64,000 nucleotides of DNA from contig NC_084664.1 in NCBI RefSeq assembly GCF_028389875.1, forward strand, positions 114,087,466 to 114,151,465, written 5' to 3'. Below, piece after piece: positions 47,934 to 60,509 of the stretch (within the stretch, counting starts at the first letter, position 1; each line of letters starts with the position of its first letter). Made by a program: the position numbers and the translations under genes. The stretch comes from Rhea pennata (taxonomy: Eukaryota > Chordata > Aves > Rheiformes > Rheidae). The notes beneath the pieces were generated by a model that saw nothing but the letters and a program-made list of their open reading frames with translations, was not told the DNA's origin and made no database searches.

Positions 47934-50628
47934 CTATAAAGAATATAAAATGTTCACAGAATATTTAGATGCAGTAAACTCTGCTTTATAACCTTCCTTC
48001 TCAGCCTCTGCATTTAGCATTCCCACCCTCTTCCAACCCTTCAATGCTCATCTTTATAGTTTTGATAATTAATTAAAAAAAAAGAATCTACAAATTTTAT
48101 TTCCATATCCAATTATTTTTGCCATTTTGCTATCTTAAGCCTCTTTTACCTGTCAAGAAGCGATAAGACATAGTATCATTTCAAAGGAAGTTTCTATGCC
48201 TTTTACAATTTTCCAGAAAAGAGTATGCAGACAGTGGGCCAGTTATCAATCCTGTGTCTCACAGAAACAGTAAATAAATTCACTGGATTCTACTAAGTTT
48301 TGTGTCTGTTACTACGGAGCTTCATGGACATCAGCAGCTGCCTATAACTGCTGCTTTTAATGCCACTTAAACTACAAATCAGAGATGGAAAGCCTGGAAA
48401 GTAGCATTTTTGAAACATAAGAGGTAAGTAGAGAAAATGATGTCTTGAAGAAAACTGAAAAAACGTTAATTATGCAGATATTAATCTGCACAAGAGTCCT
48501 AAAATCAGCAGAGATTCTCAGTCGGAAGTCTCACGCATTCTGTTGATCATACCTTTCACATCTACCCAGGGCTTCTGGTACTTTTAAGTTTTCTTATTTA
48601 AAGATGCTGTTTTTGTATTACAATGTAAGTAATAACATTACAACTTTACTGAACAGTGATCTTTTAAAAATTAATTTTATTGGAAGACTCAGTGCTCAAA
48701 ATTTCTGTATCACCTTTTTAGGTTAAGAGTTGTACGTTAATTTATTCCACAGATAGCCTGACAAAGAAGAATTTCTGTAACTAAAATACATTAATTCTCA
48801 ATCGTAACTCACTCGATGTTAAACTTCACAGATTTTAAGGTCAAACAGGAACTTTAAATTACCTGGTATGACCAGCTGCATAACATAGGCCAGATATTTC
48901 CATTCTGTTAAATCTACATAGAGCCTACTAGCAGTGACAAACGTGCATGTATTTCTCCAACAATATGGAAGATAGCTGCATTAAACTTCTATATTTTCCA
49001 CTTGGATAATGAATAATTATTAAAGAGATATGTGCAGTTTTTCCATTGTTTTGGGCTTAAATTTGTCCTTAGACATATTTTCATCATTTATCCAACCTTT
49101 TATGAAGACACTTCTAATCATGCAAATCAGATTAGGCTCAAATTCTGGATAGCAATGCTGCCTTCTTCCCTGGAAAAAGGCTGCACAAGGAGGGTGTCAG
49201 GTCTGGGATGGAGCTAAGTAACTCAGACAAAGAAGAAATCTTCAATAGCACTTTTTGTAGTTAATGAAAAATTCTACACCTCTCCCTAAGGGGCAGATAA
49301 CAAGAAATGGCAGGACCTTAGTTCTAATGTGTCACAAGTTCCACGACATTTAGTAAAGCCATACATTTCCACTAGTGAAAGATTATAAATCACAGCCACA
49401 GTACAGCCACCTTAAGTTTTCCATTCACTTTGAAAGTAACAGCCACAGTCACCGAATAAATCTACAGCCTGTTATGTTTTCTCTGTTCACAGCATACCAT
49501 TGACACTCATCATTTGAAAACTAAATAACATATACTGTATACAACCAGATATTGTTTTTTTCCCAGCCATACACAGACGTCACTATCGCTCTTATCACTG
49601 TGATAAGGTATATTCAAGAAAGACTTTCAAGAACAAATCAGAGAAGATAAACCTTTACTTGCCAGTATTGCTTCCTGGACACTGACAAATACACTGACAA
49701 ACAGAACTAGCTCCTTAACTGTTATTTCTATCCTACTTCTACTTTTCGTAGCAGAACAAGGATTTTGCTAGATGTTCCAGAAGGGGCAGCTTCTGTCCTG
49801 AAGAAGTCCACTCTAATAAAAGCCAGATTATAGAAAGAAGGAAAGACACAGAAGAAATGGGAGAACAAACTACACATTAATCAAAGGTTTTGGCACAAGA
49901 ACTAGAGGGAAAAATAGAACCACACCACTCCCAAAGCCTCAAATTCTCAAAGCAGGGATGAGCCTCAGGTCTCTGATGAGACTGAGGGCCCAACTGCTTG
50001 ACAGAGCCTTGGGGTCTCACACACAAACCTCCTGGCCGACTGCCACTGAAGACTCGCACACCTCCCACGCTTTCACTCCCAGGAGAGAGCCCACGACAAA
50101 ACTCAAGAGGAAGGAAGAAAAGGGAAGGCCTGCATGCACGGCCCAGTGTCATCCGCTTTAGCGCCCCGCCGTGACAACCCTTCTAGAGCAAGGCCTGGCA
50201 GGGAGTCCCTAAACCCGGCCAGGCTTCCCTCAGGCCAAGGCGAGCGCCACGGAGGGGCCAAAGCGGCGGCTGCGGAGAAGATGAAACCGCGCAGTGCAGG
50301 GCGACCTTCCCCCCTCCCCCTCAGCTCCCACTCGTGAGGGCTCAGGAAGAGGCTTATCGCGCCTACACTCCCACAGCCAGCGCAGGGACGGCGGCGGCCG
50401 CAGCAGGCAGGCCCGAGCCCGGGCCCTGCCCGGCGGAGGCAGGCCCGAGGAGGAGACGCCGGCCTCTCGGCGCCGAGGCGGGGGAGAAGGCACTCCGCGC
50501 GCGAGCAGCCGTTACCGGTCACGGAGCGACGCGGCGAGGAGCTGACGGGAGCCATTGGCAAACAGGGCGGCGGGGGAGGGAGAGAGGGAGCGCGCCCTAC
50601 CCGCCCCTGGCGCGAGGCGACCGTTTAC
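47934..50628 (-). other. ESCO1 5' intron
   Basis: From the 5' UTR exon to a candidate first-exon donor in the CpG island. AT-rich up to about 49.9 kb, then rising in GC. No other exon recognised. Confidence 0.6.
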
Positions 50629-51180
50629 CTCGCGCGAGTGTCAACGACGTGCCGGCGGCGCGAGCCGCCCTCCGCGCCTCGCTCCCTCGCCAGCTGCTGA
50701 AAGGGAGCGGGGGGGGGGCGGCGGGGGGGGGGGCGGCGAGGGGGCGGGGCGAAGGCGCGCGCCGGGGGGAAGGGGAGGGCGCGCGCGCGCGCGCGCGGGG
50801 CGGAAGGAGGGGAAGCGGAGGCGTGCGCGCGCGCAAGGCTGAGGCGCGAGGTCAGCGCGGCTCGTGCCCGCTTCCTACGTCACTGCGCAGCGGCGACGGC
50901 CAGCCGGGGCCCCGAACCCGCTCACATCCGGGCACTGTGACCTCCTCCGGTTCCCCCCCCCCCCCGGAGCCGCCACACTTCCGGCAGAGAGTGCGTGCGT
51001 GTGGAGGGAGGGGAGGCCGTTGAGCCACGCGCGCATGCGCAGCGGGGCGCCGCTGACAAACGGCCGGCGACCGGGGTGGGGCGGCGCCTGGCGGGCGGGG
51101 CGGCGGCGGCGGGCGAAGGCCGGACCCGAGGGGTTTGATCGAGGGGTTTCTGTCAAAAGGGATCCAGTTTGCACACTCCA
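50150..51180 (-). promoter_or_regulatory. CpG island, ESCO1 promoter
   Basis: About 1 kb of very GC-rich, CpG-dense DNA, in sharp contrast to AT-rich flanks, located where the ESCO1 5' end should be. A minus-strand donor (GCGAG then GTAAACG, exon edge at 50629) could end the non-coding first exon. Motifs: GC boxes near 50737-50751, a CRE-like TACGTCAC at 50876-50883, an ETS-type ACTTCCGG at 50977-50984 and a near-perfect NRF1 site CGCGCATGCGCA at about 51030-51041. There is no TATA box, as usual for housekeeping CpG promoters. Long open frames here are a side effect of GC content. Confidence 0.85.
50706..50750 (+). repeat. G-rich tract with quadruplex potential
   Basis: Several runs of four or more G separated by cggc or cgag spacers, inside the CpG island. 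A C-only run also lies near 50953-50965. Confidence 0.8.
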
Positions 51181-54100
51181 GGACCGACGTGTGAAAAGGG
51201 GGATCAGTCAGGAAATCCACTTCAAAAGGATACCCCTGATCCAAACTAGACAGAGGTGCACAGATGCATACCTAGTGCACTCAAGCCTTCCTACTAAACT
51301 AGTGCTAAGCTGAAGTCCTACCTGAAATGCATATAGTATGCAGCTTTGCTCTCTATATTCAACTGCTTTTCTTCTGTTCTATTGAATATAGATGCAATCT
51401 CAGTTTATTTGACAATAAATAGATGTAGTAATATATAATGATACATTAGAATGATTGGATAAACCTTGGCATTAGTCAACTGATAAATGAGCTTGAAAAA
51501 TCTTGAAAAAAAATTCCTGAATGGCAGCATGTGAGAATGTTTCTCACACAGATTTCTGATACCGTATACAAATTTCTGGTAACTCTACAGTTTGCTGATC
51601 TAACAGATAGAGACCACATAGGTAATTTAATGTTTATAAGCTATACACAGTAAACTTTCTGCAAATGTTCTTTTGTTAATGTTTTAAGTTTTTTAAAAAG
51701 TAGTTTAATTTTTTATAACAACTTTTTTAGGGTTTTTTATGTTTTCCCAAACATTTTATTGTTATTCTATACCTATTATTAATTGTTGGAAAGGGCAGTC
51801 AAGTTGCTGAACAGAGTAAAATTTCTATATAGAGATCAAATCTCCTTGAGACTTTATGTTGTACCTGTAAATTTTTATTTGTCATTTTTTTAACTGAAAC
51901 AAGGAACTGCCTTCCTTCATAAATCGTCTTTCTGGACACACTTCATTGAAGCACAGTTTGTCCTAGACAAATGGAAATTTTCAGCAGCTGCAGTGTTTGA
52001 AATAGCTGATAGCAGGAAATGTTATTTATAACTCCCTATAACAGCTTCTCTTTAATGCTTGATAATCTGCTGTGACTTTACAATGAATGCAGCAACATGT
52101 GGTCTCCTGCTCTTCTACAGTAACCTACAGAATACTTTCCAGAATGAAAGATACTTTAATCACTGGATTGCCTGTAACTTTCTTGGAGGATGATAAAAGC
52201 ATTTCTTTATGCTCTTGCTAACTTTGTAAATTTAACATGGTGTTTTCCCATCCCTCTTTTTTATGGACACAAAGCAAGTAAAGCTAGATTTTTTCACAGC
52301 CAGGATGAACCACAGCGATATTCTAAACAAGACAACATCCTTAAATTCCAAAACTTGGGAAAAAACAATTCATAGAATAGAATATGAGTAAACTTCTAAC
52401 TTTTCACAGAAGGTGGCAGCATTCTGAAGCACTGATTTCACCATGAAAGTGTTAGCAAATGTCACTTGCTTTACTGAAAAAACGTAAATTTTTCCAAATT
52501 TACTCTCTTCAAAAGTTGTGATGGATTTGAGCAGGAGTGCTCAGGTGTGGATTTACTGAGAGGCTTGGGGAGAGAGGAGATGTCACCCCAAAAAGATTTG
52601 CTGTTAATTTAGCCGTGTTTATCAATTGTAAGTTTAATACTGGTGAAGTGCCTGTTGGCTGCAGCTAAATGAAGAAGTGACATGCTTCTAGATTTTGCCT
52701 TTTCTCACAGGAGCAACAACTCAACTGATAAATGGGTCATCTCACTCATTGTAGTGAAAGTCCTTGTTGGGATACAGTCTCAGGAGATGCAATGACCTCA
52801 TGTAACAGCTGACTGCCGCCAAAAAGGGGAATTCTTTCCCTGCTGTTTTCTGCCATTTCTTTCCACACTCTTAGCTGTATGCTCCAACTCCTTACCTGGT
52901 ACCAGCCTCCCTCTAACGCCTGCTGGACCCCTCGGCAAGCAAATTCAACTCACTGAGCTGGCAAGAAAATAACCCAGTGGAAAAATTAGATCATCTTCTG
53001 CCGGGGAAAGGGCTGAGAACCATGTGACTGGAATCAGGATAAGAAAGGACAAGGGCGAAAGAAGAGGGAAACAAACCTTCCCCTTCTGGTATCAGGGAGC
53101 TGTGAACATTGGCTCAGCTGCTTGTGACAGTACAGTCTTAGGGCAAGCTACATAGTTAGGGGATTGAGCTCTCAATCCCAAGCTCAGCCACAGCAGTCCT
53201 GCTAAGGCACAGATCTTGCAGCCACATTTAACATGCTATACACACTGAACCTGCCATACTGGTAGTTAGGTATCTCATCTGAGCGAGAAAGTGGTGACCT
53301 GTAGGTAGTAACTGCTTAAACCTCTGAGCTGAAATTAACCCTGAGAACACTCCTAACACATCAGAAGACTCAGACAAGTTGGCTATGTGAAGCTGATTTA
53401 AACTAGTAGTTTTCTTACTGTGGGCTAGACACTCACTAAATATATAGATCCTTTAAGGGACTGGAAAAGCAGCTGAGACTGTAGGGCCCTGATTCCCACC
53501 CATCCAGGAGATTAAAAAAACTCCTCTACCCTCATCCAAGAAGAAGGGAGAGGTTGGGTTCTTGCATCTCCAGTAGAAAAAAAAAGGTCAGGAAAATTGG
53601 ATCCCTAGGAGGAAGAGGTTTGCTAATGAATGGTGGTGTGTTTTGCAGAGTTTTCCTTCTGTTGGAATGAAAATTAAAAAAAGGGGGGAGGGGGAGGGGA
53701 GGATAGTCTACAGCAGATTGGCTGCAGGACTAATTTTCCCTTGGTGGCAAGAAGCACCACTAACTTAACGTGAGGGAAAGACTTAGTGCATATATCGGAA
53801 GTATATGGAAAGCCACAGGGGGATTCTCCTGGGCTTTTGTATCTTCCTTCTTTCCTCTTCCTTGTCTTTAGTATTATAAGGCTCCTTTTAACCAGTTGGC
53901 ATCTTAGGATGAGAACCATAGCATGTGACTCAAGCTGAAGAGTGCTCTGTGTGTGGCAGCAACTGCATGGTTGGGCAAACAGAGGTTCCCAGGGCAATGG
54001 TGCATTGAGCTGAGCTGCCTGGGGAGAACATGGTGTATTTGTTCACTAGCACCACAAGCAGGACTGAAATACCTCTTCCTTATGGATCTGAGCTAATGGT

Positions 54101-54304
54101 ATAATGCAGGTAACCATAGGAGTTGTAGGTGAAAGAGGCAGTTCCCCTGTGAAATTTCTGTGCAGATGGTAGGTGGGACGGTAGGGACTGGAGTGCGCCC
54201 TCGTTGCATGGAGTTAAAGAGCTTTGCAGGGTTTCTGGTTAATGCAGGGTGCCCTTGGTGACCATGTGTGTGGGTTGGGTGTTTTGTTTTTGCTTTGATT
54301 TGTC

Positions 54305-54322
54305 TTTTTTTTTTTTTTTTTT
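54305..54322. repeat. Poly(T) tract, 18 bases
   Basis: Homopolymer in the ESCO1-ABHD3 interval. Confidence 0.9.
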
Positions 54323-55280
54323 CCTGGCAGGGAAGTCAGTCCAGTAAACTGGACTGGGACTTGTGCACTTTGCTCACACATTGAGCAAGAGAGCCTTTTG
54401 GGGGGGAAAGAGGAGAGAGCAGACTGTAGATAGGTACATCCGGAGGGAAGACTGGCAGTTAGTTTACAAGGATCTGGGGCCAGTGACTATGTATATATGT
54501 AAATGGAGCACAGTGGGCCATACAATTAAGAGGTGAAGGGGAGTATTAATTGAGACATGTGGGAACTGCTAAGATAAGCAAGCTTCTGCACGTTGTTGAC
54601 TGCAAGGGCTCAAACAACTGCCTATAGGGGTCTCAGCTGGGAAAGGCAACTTGCAGCTAAGAGGAGGGAGGTAAGGAGCTAAACCACCTTCCTAAACCAT
54701 GTTTTGGCAGTAATTCTTGCAAATTCTCATCTCTCTAGTAGTCGGTCTACTCCTCAGCATGATCACACTCTGGAACTTCCAGTACAGGGATGCCTGAAAC
54801 GAGATACTGGTGGTGTACTAGCATAACCAGATAGTTCTGCCTGCAGTCTCCAGTCTTTTCTCGTGACTTTCTCAACGCCAGCCCCTGTAGAGTTTTTATA
54901 TGTATAGAATGGCTATTTACATAGCTCATTCAGGCAAGTCTTGTAAACTGTACTGTTACATGTCCTGATCTCTAAAAAGAGCATTAATCCTTCAATTCCT
55001 TGTGAAATATAACTACAGGTTAGTTTCTCTGCCTTTGTAAACCCTTTTTTTCCCCTTTCAATTTTAAATCTTCAGTTTTTTAAGGTCTGTTAGGCAAGAG
55101 TGAACTTAATAAATTGCACCTTAAAATGTTGGTCTTCTGAATGCTAGGACATCTAAGATCAGAGGTGGTTTCTGGGTGACTGAAGGCCTCACAGATACAA
55201 AAATCCAGTACCTTGCATTGACTCCAAAAACAAATTGAGAAGAGAGAGATGTTTTGGAGCCTGTATGTAATATGTAAAGC

Positions 55281-55349
55281 TCTGAGCAGGTGGATTGGGC
55301 TAGACCATCTCCAGAGGTCCCTTCCAACCTCAACTATTCTGTGATTCTG
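55281..55349 (+). mobile_element. CR1 3' end fragment
   Basis: Reads tctgagcaggtggattgggc, then agaggtcccttccaacctc and ends attctgtgattctg, the standard CR1 3' terminus with its octamer-like tail. Homology may extend somewhat further upstream (to about 55100) but is weak there. Confidence 0.85.
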
Positions 55350-56348
55350 AACAAAGTGGAAAGTTTTAAGAGATGTCTGCAAGTTTTGTGACTTGGAATT
55401 ACATTTTATTATGCTCCATCTTCCCAGTAGTGAGTACATTGATAACTATGCTGAGGTCTTGGAGAGCGTGAATAGGCTCCTGACAGTTTTCTACAACATT
55501 TCATATCACTATTGCTGTCTGGATACTCAGATCACATGAAAAGCCAAATAAAGACCCTATGAGCTCGTGCTGCTTTGAACAGAGGACAGATTCTGGAGTC
55601 AATATTTTGGCTGGCAGACAAACACTGTATACAGGCTACAAATATATTACATAGCAAAAATGTTCATAGCTCTTCCTGCTAGCCATTTTGCTCTCTGTAA
55701 GACCTGCAATAGCTGCCTACATTATGTGTTTCAGAAAATCTGACTGGGAAAGTTTGAAGATATCCACAGTAAAATTTGATTGTTGCCTTTTTGCACAGAG
55801 TGCTTGAAGCAATGTATTTTTCTTAATGGATTGTAAGGAAAAATGTTTGAAAAAAAACAAATTACAGACATTTATAGATACAGCTTTAAAGAGAAATGTC
55901 TCACTGTGGATTTGTATATGGGATTGGAATGGGATGAAATAAGACAGTGCAAAGAGACAGTAATTCTGCCAGTAATCTTGTTACTTTTACTTAAACAATA
56001 AGGTATGTCTTTAATAAAAGGATTTTTTTTTAATATTGATGCTGAGTTTTGAACAGTACTGTATGCAAACAATTTTACAAATATAATGCTAAATACACTA
56101 TTTATTGCTCATTGTGTTTGTATGAACATAAAAATTTCTTGTTATGGAAATAAATGTAAGTGTGAATAAGGCACCCATCTAGTATGTTGCTTTCATCTGT
56201 GCTTGCAACATGCACAAAACTTCATTTTGCTTTTTTGCATGTCACTTTCCTCATTTTGCTTATTACAGCTGAAATAGGGTAGATTTTTATTATTTGGACT
56301 ATGGTCAATATGTTGTCTGAAAAATCCAAACTTGAAAACATCATCTTT

Positions 56349-56368
56349 CTTTTTTTTTTTTTTTTTTT
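56349..56368. repeat. Poly(T) tract, 20 bases
   Basis: Homopolymer in the ESCO1-ABHD3 interval. Confidence 0.9.
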
Positions 56369-57941
56369 CTAATTTAACCTGCCACCCCACAGAACTACCT
56401 TTCATGTAGTATGTCCTAATTTCTTCTTTTTCTAAAGGCAAAAAGTATTTTTGCTCTTTCTTTGCCCTTACTGTCACTAGGAAACTTCTCCTGCAATAGG
56501 ATTGTTCACTATTGCATGAGACAGAAGACCAGACTTGCTTTTTTTATCTGAGTTTTACTTGTTGTACTGACCCCACTCAAAAGATAAAAATAAAAATGCA
56601 AAGGCGTCTTTACTGCCTAATCTTGTGTGGCTGGGCCCAAATCAGTCATCAGCATGAGACGAGACCTTCTTGGAAGATGGTTAAAAGGCTTTCTTTCCAT
56701 TCCAATATGCCCTTAATTAGCACTTCCCAGCAGTTTCAGGATATAAGCTGCATCAACTGTCCTTTGGCCTCAAGGATACACTTTAGCTATCGCTCTGTTT
56801 CAGAACTTGGGAGACCATTGATGTCTAGTGAGCTTCTCAGAGGCTCTGCGAATCAGTCTCCAGAAGCTTCAATGATTTGTCCAAGCGTTGCTGAAGGGCT
56901 GACAAATGATCAAAAACACAAACCAGAGAGATAGGCCTCCAGCCCCCCCAACCCCAGCTCCCAGATTTCTTTAAACAGTTTCTGTTTCACTTTTCTAAGA
57001 AGTTATCTGAAACAACAGCAGAGACAAAGGTTTCATTTTTTTAATTTAAAGCAAACTATATCATAATTTCCTGATATTCTAATACTTATTCCTTAAAAAA
57101 TGAAATGCTCTTGCAGGATAATATAAACATAATAGGTATAATCACTGAATTTACCAGTTAAATGAAGTAATGTATTATATACATGACAAACGTAGCTTTA
57201 CATGAACTTTGAAATGCAAAATGCCTTTTAATTACATACGTTATTACAGTACTGTTTTAAAAGAATCTTTTGGTTATATGTAAACACTATAGATTAGCTA
57301 ACTGTCTAAAAAGTTATCATGTAAGACAAGTATGGCCTTGGCATAATTGAAAAAAACAAAAACTAGCCCTAAATCTTGAATTCTTTCAGGGTAAAACAGC
57401 AAAAGCAGATACCAGTCTAATGCTATGTAATTACATGCTAAAATTCAGACTTACTTGAAGAACTAGTGCTTCTTTGTGTTCCTTCTTTTGTTTTCATATT
57501 TTAAGATTTTCACCATTCACCATTTTCACCATTGATGCCCTAAGGAATGGGCCCACTTGTACTGTGTATGACAGGATAATAAACATTATTTGTGTGTTGC
57601 CATTCTAATATTAAAAGCCGTCTAAAGTAAGTCTCCTAAATATGTACTGGTTTAAACTAAAATCCTGAGGAATTATAATCTGCTTACTTGATGGTTTTGG
57701 TTAAGTGCAATTTGATGTATGCAGAATGCTGTTTCATTTAAGGTCATTCTTAGTAAGGCATATTAAAAATAAATACAAAAGTGACAACATAATATTTAGT
57801 TTCCTGCTACAAAATCTTAGGCAAAAAATATTTTTGCATTTAGTAATGGACTTCATCCATTTGCTGGCTTACAGTAGTTAATATTTGTGCATTAAGCTGA
57901 ACTGTCAGAATGTGCCACTGAGCTATAGTAGTGGTCCAAAG

Positions 57942-58120
57942 CTACATGCTGAAGATTTTGTTTCCATGCTCAAACATAGCTTGCACAAACTGCTTGAAGA
58001 CTCTGTCCATGTAAGTGCACTTCCTTGGCCATATTCCTTCCAGAAAACCAATATGGCCTCCGCAAGAAGTCAGAACCAAAGCGACATTTGCATTTTGTTT
58101 GGCAGTTTCTACTGGTATAG
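57942..58120 (-). CDS. ABHD3: ABHD3, last coding exon (C-terminus)
   Basis: Minus-strand acceptor ctccctttcag precedes CTATACCAG; the exon ends at TAG (57944-57942). It encodes 58 residues: IPVETAKQNANVALVLTSCG, GHIGFLEGIWPRK and TYMDRVFKQFVQAM, a clear match to the ABHD3 C-terminus. The His of GGHIGF is the catalytic histidine of the Ser-Asp-His triad; Ser and Asp are encoded by exons outside the window. ABHD3 is a single-pass membrane lipase acting on medium-chain and oxidatively truncated phosphatidylcholines. Compared with the human protein as I remember it, a Tyr is replaced by Cys just before GGH, and the extreme C-terminus (GNKIFSM) differs. ABHD1 is the closest alternative, but the syntenic position supports ABHD3. 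Confidence 0.93.
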
Positions 58121-59404
58121 CTGAAAGGGAGAAAAAAAAGTTTAACTCTTTATCTCTCTATGTTATGCCAGCCACCTGAATAATTTCTCTTAAATGTTTT
58201 TCATTTATATGAAAATATATATCTACGTGAATAAATACGCACGATGTAGCTTCAACATATTGCAGGACTTGGAATCATAGATGTATTAAAAGGTGTTTCT
58301 CTCTCCACCATAAACTTACCTTAGCTTTGTAATTTTTTCCATATGCTGTAAAAGTTTCAGAAATCACTGGGCTTGATGCTTCTCTCAGTCACACTGGTGT
58401 AAGATAATGCAAATTTCCAATTCTGTATAAACAGTGTAAGTGAAAGGAGAATCAAGCCTATAGTTTTTACCTACGTTGCAATATTTGGCATTGGAACAAT
58501 TGAGGAACTGGCGCTTCAGTAGTGAATTCCCTTCTTCTGGTAAGAGACTCCAAACACAAACCTTTAATGCTGTTACCACATTTTATCTGTGAGATATCCT
58601 ATCAGCTGCATTAAAGAAGATCCTGGGTTATTATCATGACTCTATCTGATTTACCTTACATTTACACCTACTTATTTAGACGACACCATGCATACACAGC
58701 AAGAGACAGCAAGAGCCCTGAGTAACTCACAGTCTAAATAAGCAAGATAAATACAAAAGGACAACAGGCAAACAAATGCACAAGGTCACAAATTATCTGC
58801 CCCATGTTACACAGTAGGCTGGTGGTACTCTACTGAATAGTGAATGCTAGAAAATGATTGAAGTGATGTTAGACCAAACAGTACAAGGGTTTTTCTCTTG
58901 CTGGGTTAATTAGAGCTAGATCAGCTCCCTGATGTGATTCACCACAGTAATGCCAGTATGTGAAAGGTAGAAGGAACAGGCGTATGAGGACTGTGGGGAG
59001 GTGGCCTTTTCCGTGACACCCTAGGGTTAGCTCAAAATGATCACTGAACTGTACCCCAAGATGCGCACATGCCCAGGGGCCAACTGCAGTAAGTCTTAGT
59101 TTGAATGAGTATAGCTGTGTGGCATAACCAATGGTCACTATCATTTGGGCAGTTCCCTCTATGAAAGAAAAGAAAGGTCAATTAACAAGAGAGAAAGCGT
59201 ATGAATTTACATGTGGTATATCAGTGTGACAGGATGACAGTATTATCATATGAATTGTTTGACACAGCAGTGAAACTTTGTGGAACTGTGGTGTTCGTAT
59301 TCTTGATAAAAAAATGAGTTGCTTTAAGCAATTTCCTCTGAGGCTTTAAGTATACTAAATATACTTCTGAACAAAGCAGAAATCTCAGTACGTTACAGGG
59401 AAGA

Positions 59405-59557
59405 GTGAAAGAAATGAATAGCCACAGAGTAGCAGAAAGCCTCCTGTATTCTGCAAGAGAATCCCCGTTGTTCTCTGGAGCTAAGTCTGCATCCCATTCA
59501 GGACACAGTCCATTACCTTATAGTATGTGCAGGACCCTTATAAAACAAAATTCATAA
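59405..59557 (+). repeat. Left arm of a ~1.1 kb inverted-repeat structure
   Basis: About 150 bp that match the reverse complement of 60362-60509 with a few small gaps, at roughly 85% identity by eye. Shared words include gttgttctctggagcta, attcaggacac and caggacccttata. No known family was recognised. Confidence 0.85.
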
Positions 59558-60361
59558 AAGAAATGATTACACTATTCAGGACTGACAGAAAAACAACAGC
59601 AAAAGAATACATGCTTTGTTCAAACAGAAGTTGTGGAATTTTGCTGTATTATCTAGAAAAGGTTACGATTCCACAAGAGGATAAATCTGATTTTAGGTCA
59701 TACATTGCTAAATCAAAAATGCCTCAGCACTACAACACAAAGTAGTGAGTCATTCATGGGACTTCTACTGCTGGCTTATTTATTAGAAAACATTTTTAAA
59801 GAGAGACCTTTAACTGGGTTCACTTTTTGGAGGCTCAGTTGTCCACATTCATTTTTGATTTAACTTCTGCAGAGATCCCCACCCCACCCCAGAGAGTCTG
59901 CCTTTCCTTCCTCCTTTATACATTTGCTATCTCAAAGGTCATTATCCTTGAATCCGCTTTATCCCCATGTATCACCTGTATCACCTCCTTCGTGATCACA
60001 CAAGTCCCTCACTTTCCCTTAGATGCTGGCTGACTCCTTGTTGTGTGCTTCAGATGTTGATTTGCCTTAACGTCCAGCAATTAAAATCACAATGTGGCAC
60101 CCATTCCTTAGCCAAAGAAGGGCCCCGCACCAGACTAAGTCACTCTGAAGATCCTGAATGCATAGATTGTAGTGAACAGATGCAGGGGAGTGCAAGCTAA
60201 TACAGAGCTGGGCAGAAGCACGGACCTGCACCCAGTCTGGAGAACAGCCCGTGCCTGACAGGTCCTTACCAGCAGTATGTGGAACGATACTCTGTGCTCC
60301 GCTCTAGGGCTGCAGTGTGGAGGTTAAACCAGCAGCATCTGAAGCAGGGCCAGTGTCATTT

Positions 60362-60509
60362 ACGAATGTTGTGTTATAAGGGTCCTGCCCTTAACATAAG
60401 GTACTAGACCGTGTCCTGAATGAGACACAGACCTAGCTCCAGAGAACAACAGGGATTCTTTTGCAGAATATATGAGGTGCTCTGCTACTCCCTATTCATT
60501 TCTTTTGTT
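60362..60509 (-). repeat. Right arm of a ~1.1 kb inverted-repeat structure
   Basis: Inverted partner of 59405-59557, separated from it by about 804 bp. It could be the terminal inverted repeat of a decayed DNA transposon, or two opposite copies of an unnamed interspersed repeat. Confidence 0.85.

Larger units (their letters stand above)
51181..57941. other. Intergenic interval between ESCO1 promoter and ABHD3 stop
   Basis: 6.8 kb with no coding exon recognised on either strand. It holds a CR1 3' remnant (55281-55349) and T runs at 54305-54322 and 56349-56368. The part just below 57942 is probably ABHD3 3' UTR. The 140-codon plus-strand frame at 56512-56934 has no recognisable homology and lies where that UTR may run. 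Confidence 0.65.

Noticed and set aside
50334-51313. Long open frames on both strands in the GC-rich interval (up to 229 codons)
   Set aside because: They overlap in all frames, consist of Arg/Gly/Ala/Pro-rich translation of a CpG island, and match no family; stop codons are rare by composition.
56512-56934. 140-codon plus-strand frame
   Set aside because: No recognisable domain, no splice context, and it lies antisense to the likely ABHD3 3' UTR; probably chance, though not disproved.
58869-59144. 91-codon minus-strand frame in the ABHD3 intron
   Set aside because: Does not match any ABHD3 exon and has no convincing splice borders.
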